From: CAVSJR01 sp963728285 | GTDB taxonomy: Bacteria; Actinomycetota; UBA4738; HRBIN12 | Assembly (NCBI GenBank): GCA_963728285.1 | Contig: CAVSJR010000002.1 | Location: 62,001-126,000, forward strand | Direction of reading: 5' to 3' | DNA: 64,000 bases | Shown here: piece after piece, positions 47,111-55,774 of the stretch | How the letters are laid out: every line of letters starts with the position of its first letter | Position numbering within the stretch: the first letter of the stretch is position 1 | Made by a program: the position numbers and the translations under genes | The notes under the pieces: model-generated | Seen by the model: only the letters and a program-made list of their open reading frames with translations | What the model was told of the DNA's origin: nothing | Databases searched by the model: none

Positions 47111-47998
47111 CTACCCGGGTCCCGCGCTGTCCTCGGCGAGCACGGCCGCCGACACGTCCTCCGAGGAGCCGTCGTCGTTCCCGCCGTCGCCCCGGGACGA
47201 GGTCGTCGCCCCGACGAGCCCGGCGCCGCCCGCGAGCCGCTGCGCGAAGTACACGGGGATCAACGAGAGCAGGACCAGGGCCACGGCGACGACGTTCACG
47301 ATCGGGCGGTTCCGCGGCTGCCGAACGTTGTTGAAGATGAACTTGGGGATGGTGAGCTGCGTTCCGGATGTGAAGTTGGTCACGACGATCTCGTCGAACG
47401 ACAGCGCGAATGCGAGGAGGGCGCCGGCGACGATCGCCGTCCGGATCGCCGGGAACGTCACGAAGCGAAACGTCTGCCATCCGTCGGCTCCGAGGTCCAT
47501 CGACGCCTCCACGAGGGAGGTCGGCGTGCGGCGAAGGCGCGCGACGACGTTGTTGTAGACGACGACGACGCAGAACGTCGCGTGGCCGATGACGATCGTG
47601 AGGACGCTGAACGGGATCCCGACGGTGTTGATCGCCGAGTTGAGCGCCATCGCCGTCACGATGCCGGGCAACGCGATCGGCAGCACGAGGACGAACGAGA
47701 TCGAGTTCCGTCCGAAGAACTGGAAGCGGTGGACCGCGAAGGCCGCCATGCTCCCGAGGAGCAACGCGAGGGCCATCGCGACGACCGCGACCTCCAGCGA
47801 CGTGAACAGCGCCTCGCGCACGAGCGGATTCCTCCAGGCCTGACCGAAGTACTTCGTCGTGAACGAGGTGATCGGCCAGCGCTGTCCGATGCTGTTGTTG
47901 AACGCGTACAGCACGACGATCGCGAGCGGGACGTAGAGGAAGACCAACGCGAGGGCCGATCCGGCCCGGACGAGGATTCGCGCCGCCCTGGACTCCAT
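47111..47998 (-). CDS. Spermidine/putrescine-type ABC permease (PotC-like), second cassette
   Basis: The 295-residue permease has six helices and the EAA loop LVEASMDLGADGWQTFRFVTFPA. A Gly/Asp-rich tail of about 30 residues ends the protein. ATG 47998 lies 2 bases after the PotB-like stop. It is convergent with bpa, 6 bases apart. With the next three genes it forms a full importer; the helix and loop sequences differ from the 13.5 kb cassette, so it is a separate family member, not a duplication. Confidence 0.87.
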   Translation of the reverse strand: MESRAARILVRAGSALALVFLYVPLAIVVLYAFNNSIGQRWPITSFTTKYFGQAWRNPLVREALFTSLEVAVVAMALALLLGSMAAFAVHRFQFFGRNSISFVLVLPIALPGIVTAMALNSAINTVGIPFSVLTIVIGHATFCVVVVYNNVVARLRRTPTSLVEASMDLGADGWQTFRFVTFPAIRTAIVAGALLAFALSFDEIVVTNFTSGTQLTIPKFIFNNVRQPRNRPIVNVVAVALVLLSLIPVYFAQRLAGGAGLVGATTSSRGDGGNDDGSSEDVSAAVLAEDSAGPG

Positions 47999-48000
47999 GG

Positions 48001-48997
48001 CTACAGCGACTCGAACGCGCCGAGGCGCTTCGCCACGAGCAGGTACACGGCCATGATCGCGACCGGCACGAGGGCGAGGGCGGCGGCGAAGGGGACGTTG
48101 TTCGCCACCCCGACGCTGTCGTAGACGACGCTGCCGATGAACTTCGTGTTCCCGACGAGCTGCGGCGCGATGTAGTCGCCGAGCGTCAGCGAGAACGCGA
48201 AGATGGAGCCCGCCACGATGCCGGGCATCGCCAGCGGCATGATGATCGAGCGAAAGGTCCTCCATCCCCTGGCCCCGAGGTCGCTCGAGGCCTCGAGGTA
48301 GGAGCCCGGGATGCGCTCGAGCGCCCCGTAGATCGGAAGCATGACGTAGGGCAGCCAGAGATAGACGAACACCAGCCAGATCGCCCAGTTCGAGTTGCCG
48401 ATCTGCAACGAGCCGATCCCCGACCCCTCCACGATCCAGTTGAGGAACCCGTTCGCCGTCAGGATCAGGCGCCACGCGAAGATTCGAACCAGGTAGCTGG
48501 ACCACAGCGGGACGACGACCGCGAGCAGGATGAGATTGCGGGTCCGGGCCGTCGCGATGCGGGCGGCGAAGTACGCGAGCGGAAACGCCAGGAGGATGTC
48601 CGTCACGGTGACGGCCGCGGAGATCCCGAGCGTTCGCAGCACGATGGTTCTGTAGACGTCCTCCTCGAGGAGCGTCTGGAAGTTCGTGAGCCCCCAGTCC
48701 CGGACGATCAGGCCCGTGAACGGATCGAGCCGCCAGAACGCCGAGACGAACAGCAGGGCAAGGGCTCCCAGATACACGACCACCATCCAGGCAACGGGGG
48801 CGCCGAGCAGGATCCCGAGCTTGGTCCGGGGATGGCGGAAGAGGAACGCCGACAGCCGGCGGCGCACGCCCGGCGTCGCGCGATCGCCGGCCGTCACCGT
48901 CGCCACGGCCCCGCCCCCCTCGCGTGACGCGTCGGGGCCCCGGCGTCCCGGAGGGGCTGCCGCCGCCCTCCGGGATCGCCGTGACGGCGTGCGTCAT
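48001..48997 (-). CDS. Spermidine/putrescine-type ABC permease (PotB-like), second cassette; homopolymer frameshift
   Basis: The PotB-like permease reads from about 48906 onward with the EAA loop YLEASSDLGARGWRTFRSIIMPL. The start is probably ATG 48997 (MTHAVTAIPEGG), overlapping the binding-protein stop as ATGA. The frames join at a run of six C on the plus strand (48914-48919); length is 3n+1, so a surplus base there is likely. Without it the protein has about 331 residues. Membrane segments and loop are otherwise normal. Confidence 0.82.
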
Positions 48998-50252
48998 GCC
49001 CCTCGTATCTCAGTCCACTTCTGCTGCCAGACCGAGTAGTCCATGCAGTTCGTCTGCCCGTTGCCGCAGTCGGCCTCGGGCGTCTTCCACAGGTACAGGG
49101 AGGTCAGGAACTCCTCGTTCCCGCAGAACGAGTACTCCACGGAGTCCACCAGCTCGGCCCCGCCCTTCCCCAGGCCCTTCGCGATGAGGTCGCACGAATC
49201 GGCGTTGCTGCCGGCCGCGCCGTAAAAGATCCCGACCTCGGCCTGGACCTCCGGCGTCATCGTCCACTGCATCCAGCTCAGCATGCAGTTCGGGTGCGCC
49301 GCGTTCGCCGAGATCATCCACGTGTCGGCCCAGCCGGTCACGCCCTCGTCGGGGATCACCGAGCTGACGGGCGCGTCGAGCTTCGCGTAGGTGAGGTTCA
49401 CCGGCCACGCCGTCCCCGCCACCATCGACCCGTCCACGAACCCGTCGATCTCGTCGGTGTACAGCGACCAGTACTTGGTGATCATGGGCTTCTGCGCCTG
49501 CAGCAGCTCGACCGCCGCGTCGAGCTGGGGCTGGGTGAGCTCGTACGGATCATCGATCCCGAGATCCGGGTTGTGCGCCTTGAGGTAGACGGCCGCATCG
49601 GCGATGAAGATGGGGTCGTCGTAGCCGGTGAGGCTCCCCGCGTAGGGATTCGGCTGGCCGTCGAGGGTCGGCTCGAACGTGATGTCCCAGCTCGTCGGGG
49701 CCGGCTTGACCTCCTTCGTGTTGTACATGAGGAAGTTCGGCCCGTACATGTAGGGCGATCCGTACTGGTTCCCGTCCACGATGTAGTGCGCGGTGTTCGC
49801 GCCCCCCGGCGCGAGCGGCGCGATCACGCTGGCCATGTCGGGGAGCAGGCTGGGGTCGACGGCGGCCACGTCCCCGCCGGCGATGAGCTTGTTGGAGGCG
49901 TTCCCGGAGGCCGACACCCCGTCGTACACGCTGCCGCCGCCCTGGCGCATCAGCGTCACCATCTCGTCGGAGGTGTCGGCGTACTTCACGTTGACCTGCG
50001 CACCCGGTGTCCTTCTCGAACGGCGTGACCCAGTCGTAGTTCGGGTCGTTCGAGCCGTTCTCGACGTAGCCGTTCCAGGCGATCAGGTTGAGCTCATCCT
50101 CCGGCTCTCCGATGGAGCTGAAGGTCTTCGCCGGCTCCGTCGCGCCGGTTGCTCCGCCGCCCCCGCTGCCCTCGTCGCTGCTCGTGCCGCACGCGGCGGC
50201 GACGAGGGCGATGGCTGCGACCGCGGCCAGTAGCGCCCGAGACTCTCTTCAT
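48994..50252 (-). CDS. Polyamine-type ABC substrate-binding lipoprotein, second cassette; two frameshifts
   Basis: The C-terminal 331 residues are a spermidine/putrescine-type binding domain. Upstream, a lipobox (ALVAAACG) and the binding fold start (LNLIAWNGYVENGSND) lie in a different frame from the ATG at 50252. Shifts near 50236 and 50005, one surplus base each (length 3n+2), give a lipoprotein of about 418 residues. The ATG overlaps the ATPase stop as ATGA. Extra cysteines in the C-terminal half (DSCDLIAKG, YSFCGNEE, EADCGNGQTNCMD) are unusual and may form disulfides. Confidence 0.8.
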
Positions 50253-51343
50253 GCGTCCCCTCCTCCGGGCCCCTCCGGCCCCGTGTTCGGTGCTCCCCGA
50301 TCGACCGGACGGTTGAACTGGGGATCCCAGGTCAGCCGCACGGCGTTGCCCCGCACCTGCAGCGCCTCGGTCGACGAGGTACGCAGGTTCTGCTCGACGA
50401 CCACCAGCTCCCCCCCGGCGTCGAGCCCCACGAGGTACCTCGTGAGCGCACCCAGGTATACGACATCGCGGACCCGGCCGGTTGCGGAGCTGTGTCCCGG
50501 CGGGACGGGCTCATCCGGGTCGCCCATGCGGATCTTCTCGGGCCGGATGGTGAAGGAGCCCTCCCTCCCGCCGATCTCGGCGGCCGCGTCGCCCTCGACG
50601 ATGTTCGAGGTGCCGACGAATCCGGCCACGAACCCGGTGGCCGGCCGCTCGTAGACCTCGGCGGGCGCCCCGACCTGCTCGATCCTTCCCGCGTTGAACA
50701 CGGCCAGCCGGTCGCTCATCGTGAGGGCTTCCTCCTGGTCGTGCGTCACGTAGATGAACGTGATGCCGACGCTTTGCTGGATCTCCTTGAGCTCGATCTG
50801 CATCTCCTGGCGAAGCTTCAGATCGAGGGCCCCGAGTGGCTCATCGAGCAGCAACACCTTCGGCCTGTTGACCAGCGCGCGAGCGAGCGCGACCCGCTGC
50901 CGCTGCCCCCCGGAGAGCTGTGCCGGCCTTCGATCGGCGAGCGCCGAGAGCTGGACCATCGCCAGCGCATCCGAGGCGCGGTCGCGCCGCTCGTCCCTCG
51001 GGATCCGCTTCACTCGCAGGCCGTACTCGACGTTGTCCTGCACGCTCATGTGCGGGAACAGGGCGTAGTCCTGGAAGACGGTGTTGACGTCGCGCTCGTA
51101 CGGGGGAAGGCCCGAGACGTCGACCCCGTCGAGCTCGATCCTGCCGTCGGTGGGCGCCTCGAAGCCCGCGATCATGCGCAGGCAGGTCGTCTTGCCCGAT
51201 CCCGACGGTCCCAGCAGCGAGAAGAACTCCCCCTGATACACGTCGAGATCGACGCCATCCACCGCGACGACGTCCGCGAAGCGCTTGCGCACGCCCGCGA
51301 GGCGGACGGCGACGCGCCCCGCCTCGTCTCCTGCGGGCGTCAT
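50249..51343 (-). CDS. Polyamine-type ABC transporter ATPase, second cassette
   Basis: The 364-residue ATPase has Walker A GPSGSGKTT, signature LSGGQRQRVALARAL, Walker B KVLLLDEPLGALD and a C-terminal TOBE domain from about residue 245. ATG 51343 overlaps the pyrD stop as ATGA, so the importer is probably translated from the pyrD transcript. This separates it from the first cassette, which has its own promoter. Confidence 0.9.
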   Translation of the reverse strand: MTPAGDEAGRVAVRLAGVRKRFADVVAVDGVDLDVYQGEFFSLLGPSGSGKTTCLRMIAGFEAPTDGRIELDGVDVSGLPPYERDVNTVFQDYALFPHMSVQDNVEYGLRVKRIPRDERRDRASDALAMVQLSALADRRPAQLSGGQRQRVALARALVNRPKVLLLDEPLGALDLKLRQEMQIELKEIQQSVGITFIYVTHDQEEALTMSDRLAVFNAGRIEQVGAPAEVYERPATGFVAGFVGTSNIVEGDAAAEIGGREGSFTIRPEKIRMGDPDEPVPPGHSSATGRVRDVVYLGALTRYLVGLDAGGELVVVEQNLRTSSTEALQVRGNAVRLTWDPQFNRPVDRGAPNTGPEGPGGGDA

Positions 51344-52407
51344 CCACGAGCGCCGACGGCTCCGCCACCCCCTACCCCGCGTTCCGCTCCGGTGGGGCCC
51401 CAACCGCCTCGGGGCGGTCGAGCCGGCCCCGCATCGATGGCAGCGATGAGCCCCTCGGTGATCGTTCGAACGATGCGGGGACCCTCGTACAGCAGCGCCG
51501 TGTAGAGCTGCACCGTGGCCGCGCCCGCCTCGAGGCAGGCGACCGCGTCCTCGGCCGACGAGATTCCGCCGCAGGCGTTGATCGGAACGCTCCCCCCGAT
51601 CGCCCGCCCGACCTCTCGAACGATGCGTGGCGTATCTACGGCCAGCGCCGCGCCGGAGAGGCCGCCGAGCCCGGTGCCGAGCCTCGTCTCCGAGACGGGG
51701 CGGGTGTTCGAGCAGGTCAAGCCGTCCGCGCCGCCGTCGACCGCGATGCTCGCCATCGCGAGGACGACCTCACGCTCCACGTCCGTGCCGAAGGGCGGAA
51801 GCTTCACGAACAGCGGCGTGCGCCTGCGCGCGTTCAGGCCGCGAAGCAACGACGCGAGATGCGCTTCGTTGTCGCGGTCCCGGCCCCACGACACGTTCGG
51901 ACAGCTCGCGTTCAACTCGACGCCGTCGACGAGCGGCTCCAGCATGGCGTGAGTGGCGACCACATCCTCGACGGCCTCGTCGGCGACGCTCACGAGCCGG
52001 GGGCCGGTCCTCGGGACCGACCGCAGCCGTTCGGCAACCGCCTCCGCGCCGGGATTGGGCAGGCCCATCGAATTCGCCAGGGACCGCCGGGCGGGATACC
52101 GCACGATCCGGGGCTTTCGATTGCCCGGTCGGGGATGGCGCGTCACCGTGCCCCCGACGACGTAGCCGAAGCCGAGACGCCCCAGCGCATCGAGGTGCGC
52201 GCACTCCTTGTCGAACCCCGCCGCCAGCCCGACGGGATTGGGCAGATCGAGCCCGGCGACGCGCACGCGAAGGCGTGGATCGTCGGGAACCGCCCCGATC
52301 GCATCCCACGGAAGCGGGAGGCCGAGGACGGCATGCGCCACGCGGTGCGCGGTTTCGGGAGGGAGCGCGAACAGAAGCGGGCGCGCGACCGCCTGGTAGA
52401 GGCCCAT
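51340..52407 (-). CDS. pyrD: Dihydroorotate dehydrogenase (quinone), class 2
   Basis: The 355-residue membrane-associated flavoprotein oxidises dihydroorotate to orotate with a quinone. Class 2 features are the N-terminal helices (YQAVARPLLFALPPETAHRVAH), GLAAGFDKE, NSMGLPNPG, and NASCPN (the catalytic Ser region). The tail after AAIDAG is Gly/Pro-rich and overlaps the ATPase gene. A -10 box shared with divergent pyrE lies 9 bases before the ATG. It is normal in length except for the added tail. Confidence 0.95.
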   Translation of the reverse strand: MGLYQAVARPLLFALPPETAHRVAHAVLGLPLPWDAIGAVPDDPRLRVRVAGLDLPNPVGLAAGFDKECAHLDALGRLGFGYVVGGTVTRHPRPGNRKPRIVRYPARRSLANSMGLPNPGAEAVAERLRSVPRTGPRLVSVADEAVEDVVATHAMLEPLVDGVELNASCPNVSWGRDRDNEAHLASLLRGLNARRRTPLFVKLPPFGTDVEREVVLAMASIAVDGGADGLTCSNTRPVSETRLGTGLGGLSGAALAVDTPRIVREVGRAIGGSVPINACGGISSAEDAVACLEAGAATVQLYTALLYEGPRIVRTITEGLIAAIDAGPARPPRGGWGPTGAERGVGGGGAVGARG

Positions 52408-52415
52408 CGGCCCTC

Positions 52416-52422
52416 TATGCTA
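52416..52422. promoter_or_regulatory. Overlapping divergent -10 boxes of pyrD and pyrE
   Basis: TATGCTA reads as TATGCT on the plus strand, 8 bases before the pyrE ATG, and as TAGCAT on the minus strand, 9 bases before the pyrD ATG. The two start codons are only 22 bases apart. Both transcripts would be leaderless. No -35 elements were seen. Confidence 0.5.
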
Positions 52423-52429
52423 CCCCGCG

Positions 52430-52948
52430 ATGAGCGCCGATCCGTCCGCCGGACTCGCAGATCGCCTGCTGCGCGCCTCGGAGCTTCACGGCGACTTCGT
52501 CCTCTCGTCGGGCCGGCGATCGAGCGTGTACTTCGATAAGTTCCGCTTCCTCGCGGACCCCGCCCTGCTTCGGGAGCTGGCGGTCGCGGTGGCGGCGATC
52601 GTGCCGAAGGACGCGACGCACCTCGCGGCACCGGAGGGCGCCGCGACGCTGCTGCTCGCGGCCGTCGCCCTCGAGACGGGCCTCCCGCTCTCGGTCATCC
52701 GTCGCGAGGCAAAGGCCTACGGCACGATGTCGCAGGTCGAGGGATACGCGCCCAAAGGTGCCCGGGTCGCCCTGATCGAGGACGTCAGCACCACCGGGAC
52801 GCAGGTCCTCGCCGCGGCGAGGGCGATCGAGGAGCGCGAGGCGGAGGTGGCGGTCATCGTGCTCGCCCTCGACCGGGGGGGAGCCGACGCGCTGACGGAG
52901 GCCGGCTACGCGGTGCGATCGGTGGTGTCGCTTCGGCCCGACGCGTAG
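52430..52948 (+). CDS. pyrE: Orotate phosphoribosyltransferase PyrE
   Basis: PyrE converts orotate and PRPP to OMP. The 172-residue protein has the family start LLRASELHGDFVLSSGRRSSVYFDKF, VIRREAKAYGT and the PRPP loop VALIEDVSTTGTQ. The loop has Ser where most enzymes have Val (EDVVTTG), a minor change. It is in the short, actinobacterial or archaeal-like group. It diverges from pyrD, so the two pyrimidine genes may be co-regulated. Confidence 0.92.
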   Translation: MSADPSAGLADRLLRASELHGDFVLSSGRRSSVYFDKFRFLADPALLRELAVAVAAIVPKDATHLAAPEGAATLLLAAVALETGLPLSVIRREAKAYGTMSQVEGYAPKGARVALIEDVSTTGTQVLAAARAIEEREAEVAVIVLALDRGGADALTEAGYAVRSVVSLRPDA

Positions 52949-52960
52949 TCCGTCGGCGGC

Positions 52961-53706
52961 TCAGCCCGCCGTCGGGGCCTTCGGCTGCACGCATCGCCAG
53001 ATCTGAAGGCGCCACAGCAGCCGGCTCCCGCGATGCCGGAAGCTGACCAGCCCCTCCTGCATCATCCGCGCGACCTCCTTGGACTTCGCCACCACCTCGG
53101 GGAGCGGGAACTCCCGCTGGATCAGCGACTGAAGGTTCGCGGCGCCGAAGATCCTCCGCGCGGTCTCGAGCAGACCGGTCTCGTTTTGGATCGTTCCCGT
53201 CGGCAGGTACAGCCGGCCGCCGGGGGCGAGGCAGTCGTTGTCCTTGATGCTGTCGAGCATGGCCACGGGCAGCTCCGCCCCGGTCGGACCCCCGGCCTTG
53301 CCGTCGGGGAACCAGCCGGCGAGCAGACCGATCTCGTCCGGGATGCCCGAGACGTCTCCGATGATGACGGAGGCTCGCTCGCCCGCGCACGGGTCCAGGA
53401 GGTTTCCCACCCGGAACTCCACGCGGTCCTGCAGCCCGAGTCGGGTCGCGTTGCGGCGTGCGATCTCCACGGCCTCGGCCGACAGATCGCAGCCGATCAC
53501 GCGTTCCGCCCCGAGGCGGGCCGCCACGAAGGAGAGGACGCCGCTGCCGCATCCGACGTCGATGACGGTATCGCCGGGCGAGATCTCGAGGGCCTCGGCG
53601 AGCGTGCGGCTCGTGTGGGTCGGGTGAAAGACCCCCTCCCCGAGCGAAATCGTGAACGGGCCTGAGCGCCCCTTCCACTCCAAAGCGTTCCCGTCGGCTG
53701 GTCCAT
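52961..53706 (-). CDS. SAM-dependent methyltransferase (PrmA-like); frameshift at the start
   Basis: The SAM domain has the motif VIDVGCGSGVLSFVAARLGA and resembles the ribosomal protein L11 methyltransferase family, with a C-terminal extension of about 90 residues of unclear role. The clean reading frame begins at a TTG (53683) in EWKGRSGPFTISLGE. An ATG at 53706, exactly 6 bases after a -10 box, reads MDQPTGTL and then loses the frame at a TTT run near 53684. Length from it is 3n+2, so one missing T is likely. The true target is unknown. Confidence 0.7.
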
Positions 53707-53712
53707 TCGCCC

Positions 53713-53718
53713 AATATC
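53713..53718 (-). promoter_or_regulatory. Probable -10 box for the methyltransferase
   Basis: GATATT on the minus strand ends 6 bases before ATG 53706. A TTGACT is present at 53744-53739, but the 20-base spacing is long. Confidence 0.4.
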
Positions 53719-53799
53719 GTCCCTGGCGGGACCGGGACAGTCAACTGCGGTGCCCGCGCCGGCCTCGAGCCGGGGTGGCGCCGCAGGCACGGCCGGGTC

Positions 53800-54291
53800 T
53801 CAGACGGACGGGGCGGCGTGCCCCGCATCCTCCCCGGGGAGCAACCGCCGGTCGTCGACGGCGGTCGCGTCCGCCTCGGCGGCGCGGCTCACGGCCTCGG
53901 TATCGACGCCGTGATGACCGATCGGGTAGCGGCGGATCCGCCCCGCGGCGCGCCGCATCAACGTCGCCGCTCCATGGGCGTTTCCTCGAAGCAAATGGGT
54001 GTATCCGGCCCCCAGCTGCGACAGGCCCTTGAAGAACTCGGCGTCCCCCGTGTCGCGGGCCTGCTTCCAGGCCGTCTCCCACGCCTCATGCGCGGGAAAG
54101 AACCTCCCGGCGTTGAAATGCTCCCGGCCCAAACGGTGGTTCTCCTCGAGCGGGAGGCTGTCGTAGTCCTCGAGCGCGAGGGTGTTCGGGGCTCCCCACG
54201 CCTGCGGCCGTCCGAGGTGATCGCGCGGACGCTCGGGCTTGTTCCGCCTCTCCGTGGGCTTGCCCGTCTTGCCCTGGGCCTCGTTCGGCAT
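53800..54291 (-). CDS. DUF309 domain-containing protein
   Basis: The 163-residue protein contains the DUF309 pattern: FNAGRFFPAHEAWETAWK, then FFKGLSQLGAGYTHLLRGN. The conserved His/Glu pair suggests a small helical metal-binding fold, but no activity is known. Length is typical once the basic N-terminal 35 residues are allowed. A -10 box is 6 bases upstream of the ATG. It is a single-gene unit. Confidence 0.83.
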   Translation of the reverse strand: MPNEAQGKTGKPTERRNKPERPRDHLGRPQAWGAPNTLALEDYDSLPLEENHRLGREHFNAGRFFPAHEAWETAWKQARDTGDAEFFKGLSQLGAGYTHLLRGNAHGAATLMRRAAGRIRRYPIGHHGVDTEAVSRAAEADATAVDDRRLLPGEDAGHAAPSV

Positions 54292-54297
54292 GGCCCG

Positions 54298-54303
54298 ATG
54301 CTA
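54298..54303 (-). promoter_or_regulatory. Probable -10 box for the DUF309 gene
   Basis: TAGCAT on the minus strand ends 6 bases before the ATG, with no ribosome binding site in between. Confidence 0.5.
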
Positions 54304-54360
54304 CCCGCCACTTCCCCCCGCCGGCCCGATCCGCGTCGACGCGCAACGGCGCATCTCACG

Positions 54361-54366
54361 TAGTCT
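54361..54366 (+). promoter_or_regulatory. Probable -10 box ahead of the VIT1-like gene
   Basis: TAGTCT ends 6 bases before an ATG at 54373 that begins a short frame overlapping the transporter start. Confidence 0.45.
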
Positions 54367-54372
54367 CGACCC

Positions 54373-54405
54373 ATGCGCACCCTCGCGAGAAAGCGGCGCC
54401 CATGA
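54373..54405 (+). CDS. Possible 10-residue leader peptide
   Basis: ATG at 54373 gives MRTLARKRRP and a TGA that overlaps the transporter ATG as ATGA. Its position right after a -10 box makes it the first start codon of the transcript. It may couple translation or be an N-terminal part of the transporter displaced by a sequencing error. No conserved function is known. Confidence 0.35.
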   Translation: MRTLARKRRP

Positions 54406-55235
54406 GCACATCGGGAAGTCGCCTGACGCCGGACGACCAGCGCGCGAAGGCGCGCCTCCCGCTGCTGACCGACGTGATGGCTCGGCTCGGCAGCCGCCGA
54501 CACCGCCCGGTCTTGACCCCGCACCCGGGATCGACCGAGGGGGAACAGTCGACGGGCGCCACCAAGAGCGGCACGCTGCGGGCGGCGATCTTCGGCATCA
54601 ACGACGGGCTCGTCTCGAACTTCTCGCTCATCATGGGGTTCGCGGGGGCGGGGGTCGACAAGAGCGTGATCCTCCTCGCGGGGATCGCCGGGCTCCTGGC
54701 GGGGGCCTTCTCGATGGGCGCCGGAGAGTACATCTCCATGAAGGTGCAGCGGGAGGTCTACGAGCGCCTGATCCACCTCGAGGCCCACGAGCTCGCCATG
54801 GAGCCGGACGAGGAGCGCGAGGAGCTCACCGAGATCTACGTGCGCAAGGGCATCCCCGCGGAGCTCGCCGGGCGCCTCGCCGAGTCGATCATGGCGGATC
54901 CGGAGCTCGCGCTCGACACGCACGCGCGTGAGGAGCTCGGGCTCGATCCGGAGCAGGGCCTCGGCTCCCCGTGGGGGGCCGCCGCCTCCTCGTTCCTCAC
55001 GTTCTCCTTCGGGGCGCTCGTGCCGCTGGCCCCGCTGCTGTTCGCCTCGGGCGTGGGGGCGACGGTGGCCTCGGCGATCGTCGCCGGCCTCACGCTTGCA
55101 GGGGTTGGGGCCGCGATGTCCATCCTCACGGGGAAATCGGCGTTCACCTCCGGCCTCCGCCAGCTCGCCGTGGGCGCGATCGCCGCCGCCATCACCTACG
55201 GGATCGGAAGCGCCCTCGGGGTCGCCACCACCTGA
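54402..55235 (+). CDS. VIT1/CCC1-family transporter (iron or manganese)
   Basis: The 277-residue membrane protein matches the VIT1/CCC1 family, which exports or stores Fe2+/Mn2+. It has about five helices; the first is followed by FGINDGLVSNFSLIMG and GAFSMGAGEYISMKVQREVYERL, with the family's cytoplasmic acidic domain (EAHELAMEPDEEREEL) between helices 2 and 3. A hydrophilic 50-residue N-terminus is present. A ribosome binding site is not clear because of the leader peptide. Substrate is inferred from the family. Confidence 0.87.
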   Translation: MSTSGSRLTPDDQRAKARLPLLTDVMARLGSRRHRPVLTPHPGSTEGEQSTGATKSGTLRAAIFGINDGLVSNFSLIMGFAGAGVDKSVILLAGIAGLLAGAFSMGAGEYISMKVQREVYERLIHLEAHELAMEPDEEREELTEIYVRKGIPAELAGRLAESIMADPELALDTHAREELGLDPEQGLGSPWGAAASSFLTFSFGALVPLAPLLFASGVGATVASAIVAGLTLAGVGAAMSILTGKSAFTSGLRQLAVGAIAAAITYGIGSALGVATT

Positions 55236-55265
55236 CCGCTTCGTCGAACGGCCCGGGCCACGCGA

Positions 55266-55712
55266 TCAGGCCGGCTCGGGCTCTCCGGCGTCGACCAGCT
55301 CCTCGAGCGACTCCCGCAGCACCTCGTATCGGCGGGACCCGAGCTGCCGGCGAGCCCGGCTCTCGATCGCGGCGGCCGCGCGGCGCGCCTCGGCCGCGAC
55401 CCGCCGCCCCTTCGCCGTGAGGCGCACGACCTTCGCGCGGCCGTCGTTCTCGTCCTCGACCCGGCGGACGTAGCCGTGCGACTCGAGGTCGTCGACGATC
55501 AGCATCATCCCCTGCTTCGTGATCCGCGCGCGGCGAGCGAGCTCGGTGAGCCTCGTTCCGCTGCGCCGGTCGACGTGGAGGAACACCGCCGCATAGCCGG
55601 CCCGAAAGTCCGGATAGCCGCGCTCGTCGAGCCACTGCACCATCTCCGCCGCGAGGACGCGGTGGCCCTCCAGCAGGAGCCGTCCAAGGTCCGTCTCAGC
55701 CACGACGCACAT
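55266..55712 (-). CDS. MarR-family transcriptional regulator
   Basis: The 148-residue winged-helix protein has the recognition region RLTELARRARITKQGMMLIVDDLESHGYVRRVEDENDGRAKVVRLTAKG, typical of MarR proteins. The start is ATG 55712 (MCVVAETDLG); ATG 55745 is the alternative but would place the operator inside the gene. It diverges from a GNAT gene and shares a small intergenic region with an inverted repeat. It probably represses itself or the neighbours. The ligand is unknown. Confidence 0.85.
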   Translation of the reverse strand: MCVVAETDLGRLLLEGHRVLAAEMVQWLDERGYPDFRAGYAAVFLHVDRRSGTRLTELARRARITKQGMMLIVDDLESHGYVRRVEDENDGRAKVVRLTAKGRRVAAEARRAAAAIESRARRQLGSRRYEVLRESLEELVDAGEPEPA

Positions 55713-55734
55713 CCTCGACCCCGCGGCGTCGTCG

Positions 55735-55749
55735 GTCAACTCCATTGAC
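55735..55749. promoter_or_regulatory. Candidate MarR operator
   Basis: GTCAACTCCATTGAC is an inverted repeat with 5-base arms. Flanking bases (CGTC outside) extend it with one gap. It lies between the divergent MarR and GNAT genes, just upstream of the GNAT -10 box. Confidence 0.4.
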
Positions 55750-55761
55750 GACGGAGCCCGA

Positions 55762-55767
55762 TAGCCT
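55762..55767 (+). promoter_or_regulatory. Probable -10 box for the GNAT gene
   Basis: TAGCCT ends 7 bases before ATG 55775. No -35 or ribosome binding site was seen. Confidence 0.4.
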
Positions 55768-55774
55768 GCGAGGC

